From: Tissierella creatinini
GTDB taxonomy: Bacteria; Bacillota; Clostridia; Tissierellales; Tissierellaceae
Direction: 5' to 3'
Assembly: GCA_005046945.1 (NCBI GenBank)
Contig: SUSS01000013.1
Location: 1 to 59,789 of the forward strand
DNA length: 59,789 nucleotides
In this document: in pieces, positions 52,234-59,789 of the stretch
How positions within the stretch are numbered: position 1 is the stretch's first letter
Layout: the number at the start of each line of letters is the position of its first letter
Program-made: the position numbers and the translations under genes
The notes under the pieces: model-generated
Told to the model about the DNA's origin: nothing
The model's database searches: none
Seen by the model: the letters and a program-made list of their open reading frames with translations, nothing else

Positions 52234-53285
52234 AAAAACTTTTAGTTACAGGGGGTTCAGGTTTTATAGGAAGTAATTTCGTAAAATATATACTTGAAAA
52301 GCACCCTAAATATAAAATTATAAATATAGATGCATTGACCTATGCTGGCAATTTGGAAAACTTGAAGGAAGTATCTAGTTGCCCAAATTATACCTTTATT
52401 AAGGGAGATATCAGAGACAGAGAAAAGCTAGAAGATATATTCTCTTTATATGATATAGATAATATAATAAATTTTGCAGCAGAATCTCACGTGGATAGAA
52501 GTATCGAGGAACCGGAAGTGTTTTTAACTACAAATGTCATAGGAACCCAGACTTTACTTGATGTGGCTATGAGACATTGGAAGGTTTATCCTGATAATAA
52601 ATATTGCAAGGAATATAAAGAGGGAGTTAAGTTCTTGCAAGTTTCAACTGATGAAGTATATGGAGCACTAGGAAAATCAGGAATGTTTGTTGAAACAATG
52701 CCCTTAATGCCTAACAGCCCATACTCAGCTTCAAAAGCAAGTGCTGATATGATAGTAAGAGCCTATCACGAAACCTTCTGTATGCCGATTAATATAACTC
52801 GTTGTAGTAATAATTATGGCCCATACCAATTCCCGGAAAAACTTATACCTCTTATGATAAACAATTGCTTAAAAGATAAAGACTTACCCCTTTATGGTGA
52901 TGGAATGCAGGTCAGGGATTGGTTACATGTATATGATCACTGTGCTGCTCTTGATATAGTATTACATAAAGGCAAGGATGGAGAGGTTTACAATATTGGC
53001 GGAAATAATGAAAAAGCAAATATTGAGATAGTAAAGTTGATTATTAAGACTTTAGGCAAATCAGAAGACCTGATTAAATATGTTAAGGATAGGCCTGGTC
53101 ATGATAGAAGATATGCTATTGATAATACTAAAATTACAAGCCAATTAGGATGGAGCCCTCAATATACTTTTGAGCAAGGAATGAAGGAAACTATTCAATG
53201 GTATTTGGATAATACTGAGTGGATTGAGAATATTGTATCCGGACAATATTTGAAATATTATGAAAGCATGTATTCAGGCATATAA
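52230..53285 (+). CDS. rfbB: dTDP-glucose 4,6-dehydratase
   Basis: A 351-residue SDR that makes dTDP-4-keto-6-deoxyglucose. Visible are [41 protein letters not shown], the active site YSASKASAD, and the substrate loop [17 protein letters not shown]. It is coupled to rfbA and followed after 16 bp by glf. Confidence 0.96.
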   Translation: MKKLLVTGGSGFIGSNFVKYILEKHPKYKIINIDALTYAGNLENLKEVSSCPNYTFIKGDIRDREKLEDIFSLYDIDNIINFAAESHVDRSIEEPEVFLTTNVIGTQTLLDVAMRHWKVYPDNKYCKEYKEGVKFLQVSTDEVYGALGKSGMFVETMPLMPNSPYSASKASADMIVRAYHETFCMPINITRCSNNYGPYQFPEKLIPLMINNCLKDKDLPLYGDGMQVRDWLHVYDHCAALDIVLHKGKDGEVYNIGGNNEKANIEIVKLIIKTLGKSEDLIKYVKDRPGHDRRYAIDNTKITSQLGWSPQYTFEQGMKETIQWYLDNTEWIENIVSGQYLKYYESMYSGI

Positions 53286-53301
53286 AAAGGAGTGGTATAG
53301 A

Positions 53302-54468
53302 ATGCAAGAAATAGTTGTGGTGGGTACAGGATTTTCTGGAAGCATTTTAGCTAGGAAAGTTGCGGAAGAATTAAATATTAAGGTCTTGATAGTTGAGAAG
53401 CGTTCCCACATAGGTGGGAATATGTATGATGAAATTGATAAGGGTATTTTAGTGCAAAGATACGGTCCCCATTTTCTAAACACAAATAAGTATTGGATAA
53501 TAGACTATCTTTCAAAATATGCAGAATTATTTGAGCACAATAACAAACTCCTTAGTTATATTGATGGTAAATATGTAAGGCTGCCTTTTAACTTTCAAAC
53601 TGTGCAACAGCTTATTACACCTGCAAAGTCGGAGCTTTTACTTTCAAAAATGCGTAAGGAATTTTATGGACGAGATAGGGTTCCAATACTTGAGCTTGTT
53701 GAACATCAAGACGCTGATATAAGGAATTATGGAGAATTACTATTTGAAAAGGCATATAGAACATATATTTCAAAGCAATGGGGAATACCGGTTGAAAAAA
53801 TTGATAGATATGTTTTAGATCGTGTGCCTATGGCAATGAACTATGATGAGAGATATCTAAACAAGGATTTTCAGTATCTTCCTAAAGAAGGATATACAAA
53901 ACTATTTGAAAATATGCTTAATCACCCTAATATAGAAGTTGTATTAAATACTGATGCAATAGAACACATCCAATTTGATGGAAGCAATAATATAATAAAA
54001 TATGATGGGCATGAGATTAAGCTTCTAATTTTCACTGGAGCAATTGATGAATTATTCTCACTCAAATTTGGAGACCTTCCATACCGTTCCCTTGATATAA
54101 GATATGAATACTACGAGGAAGACAGTGTTCTACCATCTGAAGTTGTATCATATCCACAAGCAGAAGGCTATACACGAAAAACAGAATACAAGAAATTTAA
54201 TTATAAACGAGATGTGACTCATTCTGTAGTGGCCGCTGAATATCCTTTGCAGTATAATCGGAATGCAAGCATTGGTAATATTCCTTTCTATCCGGTGACA
54301 ACAGATGAGAGCACTGGTATTTATAAAAATTATCTTCTCGAGGTAGAAAAATACGGGAATATAATTTTATGTGGACGGCTGGCAGAGTTTAAATACTATA
54401 ATATGGATATATGCATTGAACATGCCTTTGAAAAGTTTGAAGAAGTTAAAAATCTCTTATGCGTTTAG
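53302..54468 (+). CDS. glf: UDP-galactopyranose mutase
   Basis: A 388-residue flavoenzyme that interconverts UDP-galactopyranose and UDP-galactofuranose. FAD site VVGTGFSGSILARKVAEE; RYGPHFLNTNKY, KAYRTYISKQWG, and the late TEYKKFNYKR and EYPLQYN with the active-site arginines are family blocks. The ATG at 53302 follows AAAGGAG; the in-frame ATG at 53260 lies inside rfbB. Its 3' end overlaps the convergent acetyltransferase gene by 23 bp. Galactofuranose is therefore expected in the glycan; no Galf transferase is evident. Confidence 0.95.
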   Translation: MQEIVVVGTGFSGSILARKVAEELNIKVLIVEKRSHIGGNMYDEIDKGILVQRYGPHFLNTNKYWIIDYLSKYAELFEHNNKLLSYIDGKYVRLPFNFQTVQQLITPAKSELLLSKMRKEFYGRDRVPILELVEHQDADIRNYGELLFEKAYRTYISKQWGIPVEKIDRYVLDRVPMAMNYDERYLNKDFQYLPKEGYTKLFENMLNHPNIEVVLNTDAIEHIQFDGSNNIIKYDGHEIKLLIFTGAIDELFSLKFGDLPYRSLDIRYEYYEEDSVLPSEVVSYPQAEGYTRKTEYKKFNYKRDVTHSVVAAEYPLQYNRNASIGNIPFYPVTTDESTGIYKNYLLEVEKYGNIILCGRLAEFKYYNMDICIEHAFEKFEEVKNLLCV

Positions 54469-54949
54469 CAGGAACACCGGCATATACACCGTTTGGCTCA
54501 CAGTCCTTATTGACGACGCTACCTGCTGCAATAATGCAACCTTCGCCTATTGTAACCCCAGGCAAGATAGTAGCATTAGCACCTATCCAAGTTGCTTCGC
54601 CTATTGTTACAGGTAGTATCTTATGTGCTCCTGCTCGTCTTTCCTTTCCTCCTATTTCATGGGTGTTGGTAATGATACTAACTCCAAAAGCAATAGAAAC
54701 ATTTTTTCCTATAGTAACTTTATCTCTGCAATTAATAAGGGTATTAAGGTTAATACGTACTCCTTCTCCTATTTCTACGTTCTCTCCATCTCCATCTAAT
54801 AGGCAATTTGCTCTTATAATTGCTCGTGCTGTTTTTATTCCTCCAAGTTTATATAATATATATCTATACTTTGATGGAATGAACCTGGATTTACAAATTC
54901 CGTTAATCCAAATAAGACCCCTTAAATTTTTTAATAATCTAATCATCAT
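54446..54949 (-). CDS. Hexapeptide-repeat O-acyltransferase (LbH, maltose acetyltransferase-like)
   Basis: A 167-residue left-handed beta-helix acetyltransferase. Hexapeptide repeats run from about residue 55 (VEIGEGVRINLN, TIGKNVSIAFGV) with the catalytic His in SIITNTHEIGG, and end with GVTIGEGCIIAAGSVVN and NGVYAGVPAKRI. It probably acetylates a sugar hydroxyl of the glycan. It is encoded against the flow of the locus and its 3' end overlaps glf; the rfb-glf transcript must run antisense through it to reach the terminator at 55004. Confidence 0.88.
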   Translation of the reverse strand: MMIRLLKNLRGLIWINGICKSRFIPSKYRYILYKLGGIKTARAIIRANCLLDGDGENVEIGEGVRINLNTLINCRDKVTIGKNVSIAFGVSIITNTHEIGGKERRAGAHKILPVTIGEATWIGANATILPGVTIGEGCIIAAGSVVNKDCEPNGVYAGVPAKRIRDF

Positions 54950-55003
54950 AAGCCCCCCATATAATACTTAATTTTATCACATTATGGGAAATATATAAAG
55001 TTC

Positions 55004-55028
55004 ATGTTCAAACTTGAACAGCTTTTTT
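55004..55028 (+). terminator. Rho-independent terminator of the rfb-glf operon, beyond the antisense gene
   Basis: TGTTCAAACTTGAACA forms a short hairpin followed by GCTTTTTT on the plus strand. It is the first terminator-like site after glf and lies upstream of the start of the minus-strand acetyltransferase gene. Confidence 0.6.
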
Positions 55029-55152
55029 ATGTAAATGTTGGATAGGATTAACTGTTTTCACGCCTCGTTGAGCTAAGCTTGTAAAACACCACCCCTTTTG
55101 ATAATATTGAGAAGAAAGCAATCATAATCATAAAAATGAGGTGTTAATAAAT

Positions 55153-56154
55153 ATGAATATATTAGTGACCGGTGGAGCAGGGTATATTGGGTCTCACACA
55201 TGCGTTGAGTTGTTAAAAAATAACCATTCAATCATAATAGCTGATAATCTCTGCAATAGCAAAATTGAAACTCTAGATAGAATAAAGCAAATAAGTAATA
55301 AGGAGTTAACCTTTTATCAAATAGATGTAACGGATGCATCAGCGGTTGAATCTATATTCTCATCCCACCAAATAGATGGGGTAATTCACTTTGCAGGTCT
55401 TAAGGCAGTAGGAGAATCTGTAAGTAAGCCTCTTGAGTATTATTATAATAATATTGTAAGTACAATGATTCTGGCTAAGGCTTGCATTACATATAAGGTG
55501 AATAAGTTTGTTTTTAGCTCTTCTGCTACTGTATATGGAGAGAATAAGGTTCCATTTGTTGAAACTATGGACCTTCTCCCAACCACAAACCCTTATGGGG
55601 AAACTAAGGCTATGAGCGAGAGAATATTAAGGGATGCAGCAAAGGCTAATCCTGGATTCTCAGTGTCCTTGCTTCGTTATTTCAATCCTGTAGGAGCACA
55701 TGAAAGTGGACTAATAGGTGAAGCTCCCAATGGAATTCCTAACAACTTAATGCCCTATGTGACCCAAGTTGCAAAGGGGAAGTTAGAGAAGTTAAGAGTG
55801 TTTGGAAATGACTATCCTACTGTAGATGGGACAGGGGTAAGGGATTATATCCATGTAGTAGACCTTGCGGAAGGCCATGTGGTTGCCATTGAAAAGCTTA
55901 CAGAAGGGGTACATATCTATAATTTAGGTACAGGCCAGGGGACTTCAGTCCTCCAACTGCTACAAGCCTTCCAAGAGGCCAATAATATTAAAATCCCCTA
56001 TGATATAGTAGACCGAAGATCCGGTGATATAGCCATTTGCTATGCAGATGCAAGTAAGGCGGAGAGAGATCTGGGTTGGAAGGCTAAGCGTGGGGTTAAT
56101 GAAATGTGTAGGGATGCTTGGAGATTTGAGAAGGGTTATGACGAGGAACAGTGA
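55153..56154 (+). CDS. galE: UDP-glucose 4-epimerase
   Basis: A 333-residue SDR that makes UDP-galactose, the substrate of Glf. Visible are VTGGAGYIGSHTCVELL, HFAGLKAVGESV, SSSATVYGE, YGETKAMSE and RYFNPVGAHESGLIGEAPNG. The ATG at 55153 follows GAGGTG; an in-frame ATG at 55141 has none. Its stop overlaps the following gene's spacer so the two are probably co-expressed. Confidence 0.95.
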   Translation: MNILVTGGAGYIGSHTCVELLKNNHSIIIADNLCNSKIETLDRIKQISNKELTFYQIDVTDASAVESIFSSHQIDGVIHFAGLKAVGESVSKPLEYYYNNIVSTMILAKACITYKVNKFVFSSSATVYGENKVPFVETMDLLPTTNPYGETKAMSERILRDAAKANPGFSVSLLRYFNPVGAHESGLIGEAPNGIPNNLMPYVTQVAKGKLEKLRVFGNDYPTVDGTGVRDYIHVVDLAEGHVVAIEKLTEGVHIYNLGTGQGTSVLQLLQAFQEANNIKIPYDIVDRRSGDIAICYADASKAERDLGWKAKRGVNEMCRDAWRFEKGYDEEQ

Positions 56155-56159
56155 TATTT

Positions 56160-56798
56160 ATGAAAAAGAAAAATCATAGAAAAATTATCATAGCATTTAT
56201 TGTCCTTGTGATAATTTTGGCCCTATCATTCCCAAGACTAGGCCAATGGCTGGTGGCTGAGGACGATATTGTTAAAAGTGATATTATTGTTGTCCTAATG
56301 GGAAGTGTGCCTGATAGGATTTTACAGGCTGTTGATTTATATCAGGAGGGAGAAGCTGATAAAATAGTTGTGGTTAATAGCCATAGAGTTGCTTATGATG
56401 AGCTATTAGGTAGGGATGTTGAAATCCCGGGAGATGCCCAGCTCAGCAAGACTGCGGCTAATTCATTAGGCATCCCCAATGAGGACATTATAATCCTTGA
56501 AGGGGATGCTAAAAGCACTCAAGATGAAGCTTTAGCTGTAAGAGAGTTTTTAAGGTCTAATGATGAGATTGATTCCATGATTCTAGTGACTTCAAAATAT
56601 CATTCGGCAAGGGCTAAGAAGATATTTACAAGGGCTTTGGATAGCTTGAACCGAGATATTGGTATTTTATCAAGCCCTACTAAATATGATAGCTTTAATG
56701 CTAAGTATTGGTGGAGAAATCGTGAGGATGCCAAGAGGGTCATTACCGAATACATGAAATTGGTCAATTTTTATGTGCGTGAGCAGTTTGAGCTTTGA
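56160..56798 (+). CDS. YdcF/SanA/ElyC-like (DUF218) membrane-anchored protein
   Basis: A 212-residue DUF218 protein with an N-terminal basic stretch and one membrane helix (IIIAFIVLVIILALSF), then VKSDIIVVLMGSVPDRILQAVDLYQEG, ESANT-type core (TAANSLGIPNEDIIILEGDAKSTQDEA) and LVTSKYHSARAKKIF. Family members act in envelope homeostasis (SanA, ElyC) but the activity is unknown. The domain would face outside. It follows galE almost without a gap and closes the glycan locus. Confidence 0.85.
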   Translation: MKKKNHRKIIIAFIVLVIILALSFPRLGQWLVAEDDIVKSDIIVVLMGSVPDRILQAVDLYQEGEADKIVVVNSHRVAYDELLGRDVEIPGDAQLSKTAANSLGIPNEDIIILEGDAKSTQDEALAVREFLRSNDEIDSMILVTSKYHSARAKKIFTRALDSLNRDIGILSSPTKYDSFNAKYWWRNREDAKRVITEYMKLVNFYVREQFEL

Positions 56799-57908
56799 TT
56801 AATCATGTGCATGCTGCATGATTTTGTAGTAGGCTATTATACTGGATATATTATGTTGGGTAAAATCTATTCTTAGAGTAGACTTTGTTAGGCCATGTTT
56901 AAATGCTCCTAGACAAATCATTTTATTTTTATAGGTCACCACACTTTCGGGACGTAATTGGGTTTGTAGTTGGAAGCGGATGCCTTGGTCAATGGCTATA
57001 ATGATTTTCTTTGCTTCATCATCATATCCGCTTTCGTGAAATAGTCTATAGGCAACACATAGGCCTTCGCTCCGGCAGGCAGTAGGAGTGGATTCAAGAC
57101 GCATATGGGGTATACGGTATGCTCCATTGAACCCGGGATTTTCATGGTTCACAATCTGACTTTTAATAATGGATTGGGTAATCAACCTAACCTGGTTAAG
57201 ATAAAGTTTCTTAGGGTGGAATTTGTAAAGTTCATTCAAGCCATATAATAGCCAGTGATCATGAAGAATTGTATCTATATCCTTGTCTTTATCCCTTGCT
57301 TTAATAAGATAGTCAGCTGCCAGCTCTGCAGAATTTAGCCAATCCTTGTTGCCATCTATTTCATAAAGTCGTACTAATGAAAGGATTGCCTCTCCCGGAT
57401 AATAATCTGAGGTGAAATCATAGAATTCCTTAGTAGAGAATTTTTGCTTTTGGATAATAAAATTTCCATTTTTATCTTGAGCTTGGCAGATCCACCTTGC
57501 CATTCTTTGCATCAATATAAGGTGGTCAAGTTTCTCGGTTATTTGTACATATTTAGCCAACATAATAATACCAAGGGCATTTCCTCCTAATTTCATAGTA
57601 TCCTTTTCTATAACTGCACTGACAGGTTTTCCGTTTAGGTCAAAGGTTTCTACTTTATCTATGAAGAAATTTATTGCAGACTCAGCTATTTTCAACAATT
57701 CTTCATCAGGAATCAATTCGCATATTTCAAGCATTGAGTAGGTTGTTCCGGCATGGCGTAATATATTGTATTGTTTTAGCTTTTCATTCTTATCCGGTAG
57801 GTATAAATAGGTATATTTCCCCTTCTTATTAAGGATATTTTTAAAGTAGAAATTTTTTGTAAACACTATTGCTTCTATAAGGGATTCTTTAGAGATTATT
57901 GGACTCAC
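56799..57908 (-). CDS. Putative alpha/alpha-toroid protein of unknown function
   Basis: A 369-residue soluble, helical protein with regularly spaced motifs of an (alpha/alpha)6 fold: HAGTTYSMLEICELI, LGGNALGIIMLAKY, DYYPGEAILSLVRLYE, DHWLLYGLNELYKF, and RSEGLCVAYRLFHE, each followed by a helix pair. This fold occurs in GlcNAc 2-epimerases, glycoside hydrolases, C5-epimerases and LanC-like cyclases; I do not recognise the specific family. It starts with GTG at 57908 and overlaps the ATP-grasp gene by 20 bp, so the two are translated together. It probably processes the same substrate as the ligase. Confidence 0.6.
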   Translation of the reverse strand: MSPIISKESLIEAIVFTKNFYFKNILNKKGKYTYLYLPDKNEKLKQYNILRHAGTTYSMLEICELIPDEELLKIAESAINFFIDKVETFDLNGKPVSAVIEKDTMKLGGNALGIIMLAKYVQITEKLDHLILMQRMARWICQAQDKNGNFIIQKQKFSTKEFYDFTSDYYPGEAILSLVRLYEIDGNKDWLNSAELAADYLIKARDKDKDIDTILHDHWLLYGLNELYKFHPKKLYLNQVRLITQSIIKSQIVNHENPGFNGAYRIPHMRLESTPTACRSEGLCVAYRLFHESGYDDEAKKIIIAIDQGIRFQLQTQLRPESVVTYKNKMICLGAFKHGLTKSTLRIDFTQHNISSIIAYYKIMQHAHD

Positions 57909-58911
57909 TCCCTTCTTTAAGGGCTCTATTAATACAGTATTCTACAATCTCTTTTGCAATGTTTCTAGCTTTACCATACATAGGGTAAGTATGTCCGCCT
58001 ATTCCTGGTCTTGTGTTAACCTCGATAATGGCATAGGAATTTTTTTCAGGCTTTTGGAATAGATTATCTGCAATAATATCAACCCCAACTACGGCTAAAC
58101 TTGGAATCGACTTAGCAGCTTTTACTGCAATTTCTTTATAAAGAGAATGTATTTCATCTGTTATATCTATGCTGTCACCGCCCCTTCCAACATTTCTAAT
58201 CCAATCGATAGTAACATTAGTTCCCTTATCCGGTATAGAAGAAATAGTATATCCTTGGTCCTTAATAATGGAAAGTCGGTGATTATCCATTTCAATCAGC
58301 CTATTTCTTAAATGGGGATTTTTTAATCTAATTATGTTCTTTTGCTTAATTAGTTCTTCAATAGTATCAATGCCATTTCCTACGACATTTGGAGGTAATT
58401 TAGAATAAGCAGCCACCAAACGACCTCCGATAATAAAGCATCTGGCTTCCATACCTCCAATAAATTGATCTTCAATTATAATTTTTTTATCAGTAAAAGA
58501 AATTGCTTTGTTCCAGGCGTTTTGGAATTCTTCTCTAGTCTTGACCCCAACTGTAATTCCCTTTCCCTTATGGCCATCAGAAGGTTTTACAACACATGGG
58601 CTTATAGACAATGCATAGGCTAAAGCCTTTTTTTTGTCTTTAAGTGAAAAGTTCTCACCATTTGGAATACTCAAACCAGCTTTTTTTAAAAATTCTTTAG
58701 CAAGAGTTTTGTCTTTGGCTATATGTGTTCCTATTGATGAATCATAAGAAGTTTCAGTTTCATTAAATACCAAGGTTTTTTCACCAATATTGATAATTAG
58801 GTATCTCCCTATAGAAGTGGATTTATATCCCTTCTTTTTGAACTCCTTTGATATCAGAGATTTTGAAGAAAAAAATTTATTATTATATTCATTTGCATGT
58901 AATTCTTCCAT
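57889..58911 (-). CDS. Stand-alone cyanophycin-synthetase/GshF-like ATP-grasp ligase
   Basis: A 340-residue ATP-grasp enzyme. CVVKPSDGHKGKGITVGV is the ATP loop; EARCFIIGGRLVAAYSKLPPNVVGNG, NVGRGGDSIDITDEIH and AIIEVNTRPGIGGH match, in order, the ATP-grasp domain of cyanophycin synthetase CphA and of GshF glutathione synthases. The CphA Mur-ligase domain and the GshF gamma-GCS domain are absent. In CphA this domain adds Asp to the C-terminus of a poly-Asp chain. ATG behind GGAGGAGG. It is divergent from a gene encoding a protein with 50 C-terminal aspartates, an obvious candidate substrate (inference). Confidence 0.85.
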   Translation of the reverse strand: MEELHANEYNNKFFSSKSLISKEFKKKGYKSTSIGRYLIINIGEKTLVFNETETSYDSSIGTHIAKDKTLAKEFLKKAGLSIPNGENFSLKDKKKALAYALSISPCVVKPSDGHKGKGITVGVKTREEFQNAWNKAISFTDKKIIIEDQFIGGMEARCFIIGGRLVAAYSKLPPNVVGNGIDTIEELIKQKNIIRLKNPHLRNRLIEMDNHRLSIIKDQGYTISSIPDKGTNVTIDWIRNVGRGGDSIDITDEIHSLYKEIAVKAAKSIPSLAVVGVDIIADNLFQKPEKNSYAIIEVNTRPGIGGHTYPMYGKARNIAKEIVEYCINRALKEGSESNNL

Positions 58912-59030
58912 ATTTAGTCCTCCTCCTTACACCATCTCCTCAAAACTTTGATGTATTATTTTATAATATGTATTATCTAGGCTTTTGTTCGTAATTCAAC
59001 GGTTACAGACACAAGGCTGTATAAGTTGTA

Positions 59031-59057
59031 ACCTAACCTTAAGGATTTCATATAATA
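59031..59057 (+). promoter_or_regulatory. Candidate sigma-K promoter of the poly-Asp gene
   Basis: AC (59031-59032), 16 bp, CATATAATA (59049-59057), matching AC-N16/17-CATANNNTA. It leaves a leader of about 100 nt. The motif is short, so this is suggestive only, but it fits late mother-cell expression. Confidence 0.4.
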
Positions 59058-59168
59058 AAGTAGACACTAAATTTTTACAGCTTAGGGAATAAGCCATTTG
59101 TACAAACCGTAAAATATTAAATCTATGTACTAATGCGATAAAGAAAATTAAAATTGGAGGAAATAAAG

Positions 59169-59648
<480 letters not shown>

Positions 59649-59657
59649 CGACAATGG

Positions 59658-59674
59658 GGGTTTAAACTAAACCC
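59658..59674 (+). terminator. Hairpin after the poly-Asp gene
   Basis: GGGTTTA-AAC-TAAACCC, nine bases after the stop. There is no T tract, so this may be an RNA-stabilising hairpin rather than a terminator. AAGGAGG at 59683 has no start codon at a usable distance. Confidence 0.4.
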
Positions 59675-59731
59675 TAAGCCATAAGGAGGTAACTAACAGT
59701 TACAAATAATCTATAAATCCTTGTAAAACAT

Positions 59732-59789
59732 TATAATGAGTTGAAATCGTTGCAGCAGTGCTTGAGATTCCTGCAACACTTTCATCGAT
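59732..59789 (+). repeat. Copy D of the dispersed repeat (cut by the window end)
   Basis: TATAATGAGTTGAAATCG... GTTGCAG...CTGCAAC hairpin... TTTCATCGAT. The left end matches copies A and B (TATAACGAGTTGAAGAT); the right part matches copy E. The element runs off the window. Confidence 0.6.

Noticed and set aside
54459-54971. A 170-codon plus-strand open frame over the acetyltransferase gene
   Set aside because: It is the antisense of a clear hexapeptide-repeat acetyltransferase; its Pro/Ile/Ser-rich translation has no family match and there is no start signal.
55050-55100. A further, inverted copy of the dispersed repeat before galE (CGCCTCGTTGAG)
   Set aside because: Only the CAACGAGG-like end is shared; the centre and the hairpins are missing, so similarity may be chance.

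Overview
The window reads as chromosome of a low-GC, Gram-positive, spore-forming anaerobe of the class Clostridia. The evidence is AT-rich DNA with strong AGGAGG-type ribosome binding sites, the prkA-yhbH-spoVR sporulation-linked operon, a HesB-like gene with an in-frame UGA (selenocysteine), a cyclic-di-GMP-I riboswitch, and an aerotolerance gene (ahpC) behind a Fur-type operator. I cannot name the genus. There are no rRNA or tRNA genes, no CRISPR array and no intact transposase.

Layout. 1-5 kb: a DEAD-box helicase with a damaged 5' end, a DUF4143-type ATPase, a DUF924 protein, and a ComEC-like metallo-beta-lactamase lipoprotein with a DUF3006 partner. 5-9 kb: an MgtA-type Mg2+ P-type ATPase divergent from a TerC-like DUF475 membrane protein. 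9-12 kb: nadABC (de novo NAD) behind a clear sigma-A promoter with an embedded inverted repeat. 12-15 kb: a hydantoinase and an N-acyl-D-amino-acid deacylase. 15-18 kb: ahpC with its operator, then a GC-richer aquaporin/CobW-GTPase pair bracketed by copies of a dispersed repeat. 18-24 kb: the HesB-like selenoprotein, prkA-yhbH-spoVR and pcm.

24-57 kb is a large surface-glycan locus. capEFG make UDP-L-FucNAc. A c-di-GMP-I riboswitch fused to an intrinsic terminator then precedes about 19 kb of co-directional genes: an aminotransferase, a PglC-like initiating transferase and a PglD-like acyltransferase; a KASIII-ACP-FkbH-ACP-PPTase-acyltransferase cassette that looks like a complete small acyl-synthesis line; glycosyltransferases; a UDP-HexNAcA dehydrogenase and 4-epimerase; a NodB-like protein; a Wzx-type flippase; an asparagine-synthase-like amidotransferase lacking its nucleophilic Cys; and a glycosyltransferase-aminotransferase fusion. 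A reverse-strand GT4 plus EpsG-like polymerase follows, then a GT14 enzyme, rfbC-SDR-rfbA-rfbB (no rfbD), glf, galE and a YdcF/SanA-like protein. Together they point to a Wzx/Wzy-type polysaccharide with amino sugars, an amidated uronic acid, a dTDP-6-deoxyhexose, galactofuranose and probably an unusual acyl group, switched by c-di-GMP.

57-59.8 kb holds the most unusual unit. A protein ending in 50 consecutive aspartates is divergent from a stand-alone cyanophycin-synthetase-like ATP-grasp enzyme and an apparent alpha/alpha-toroid protein. A sigma-K-like promoter motif precedes the poly-Asp gene. I propose, as inference, a spore-surface system in which a ribosomally made poly-Asp tail is the substrate of the ligase.
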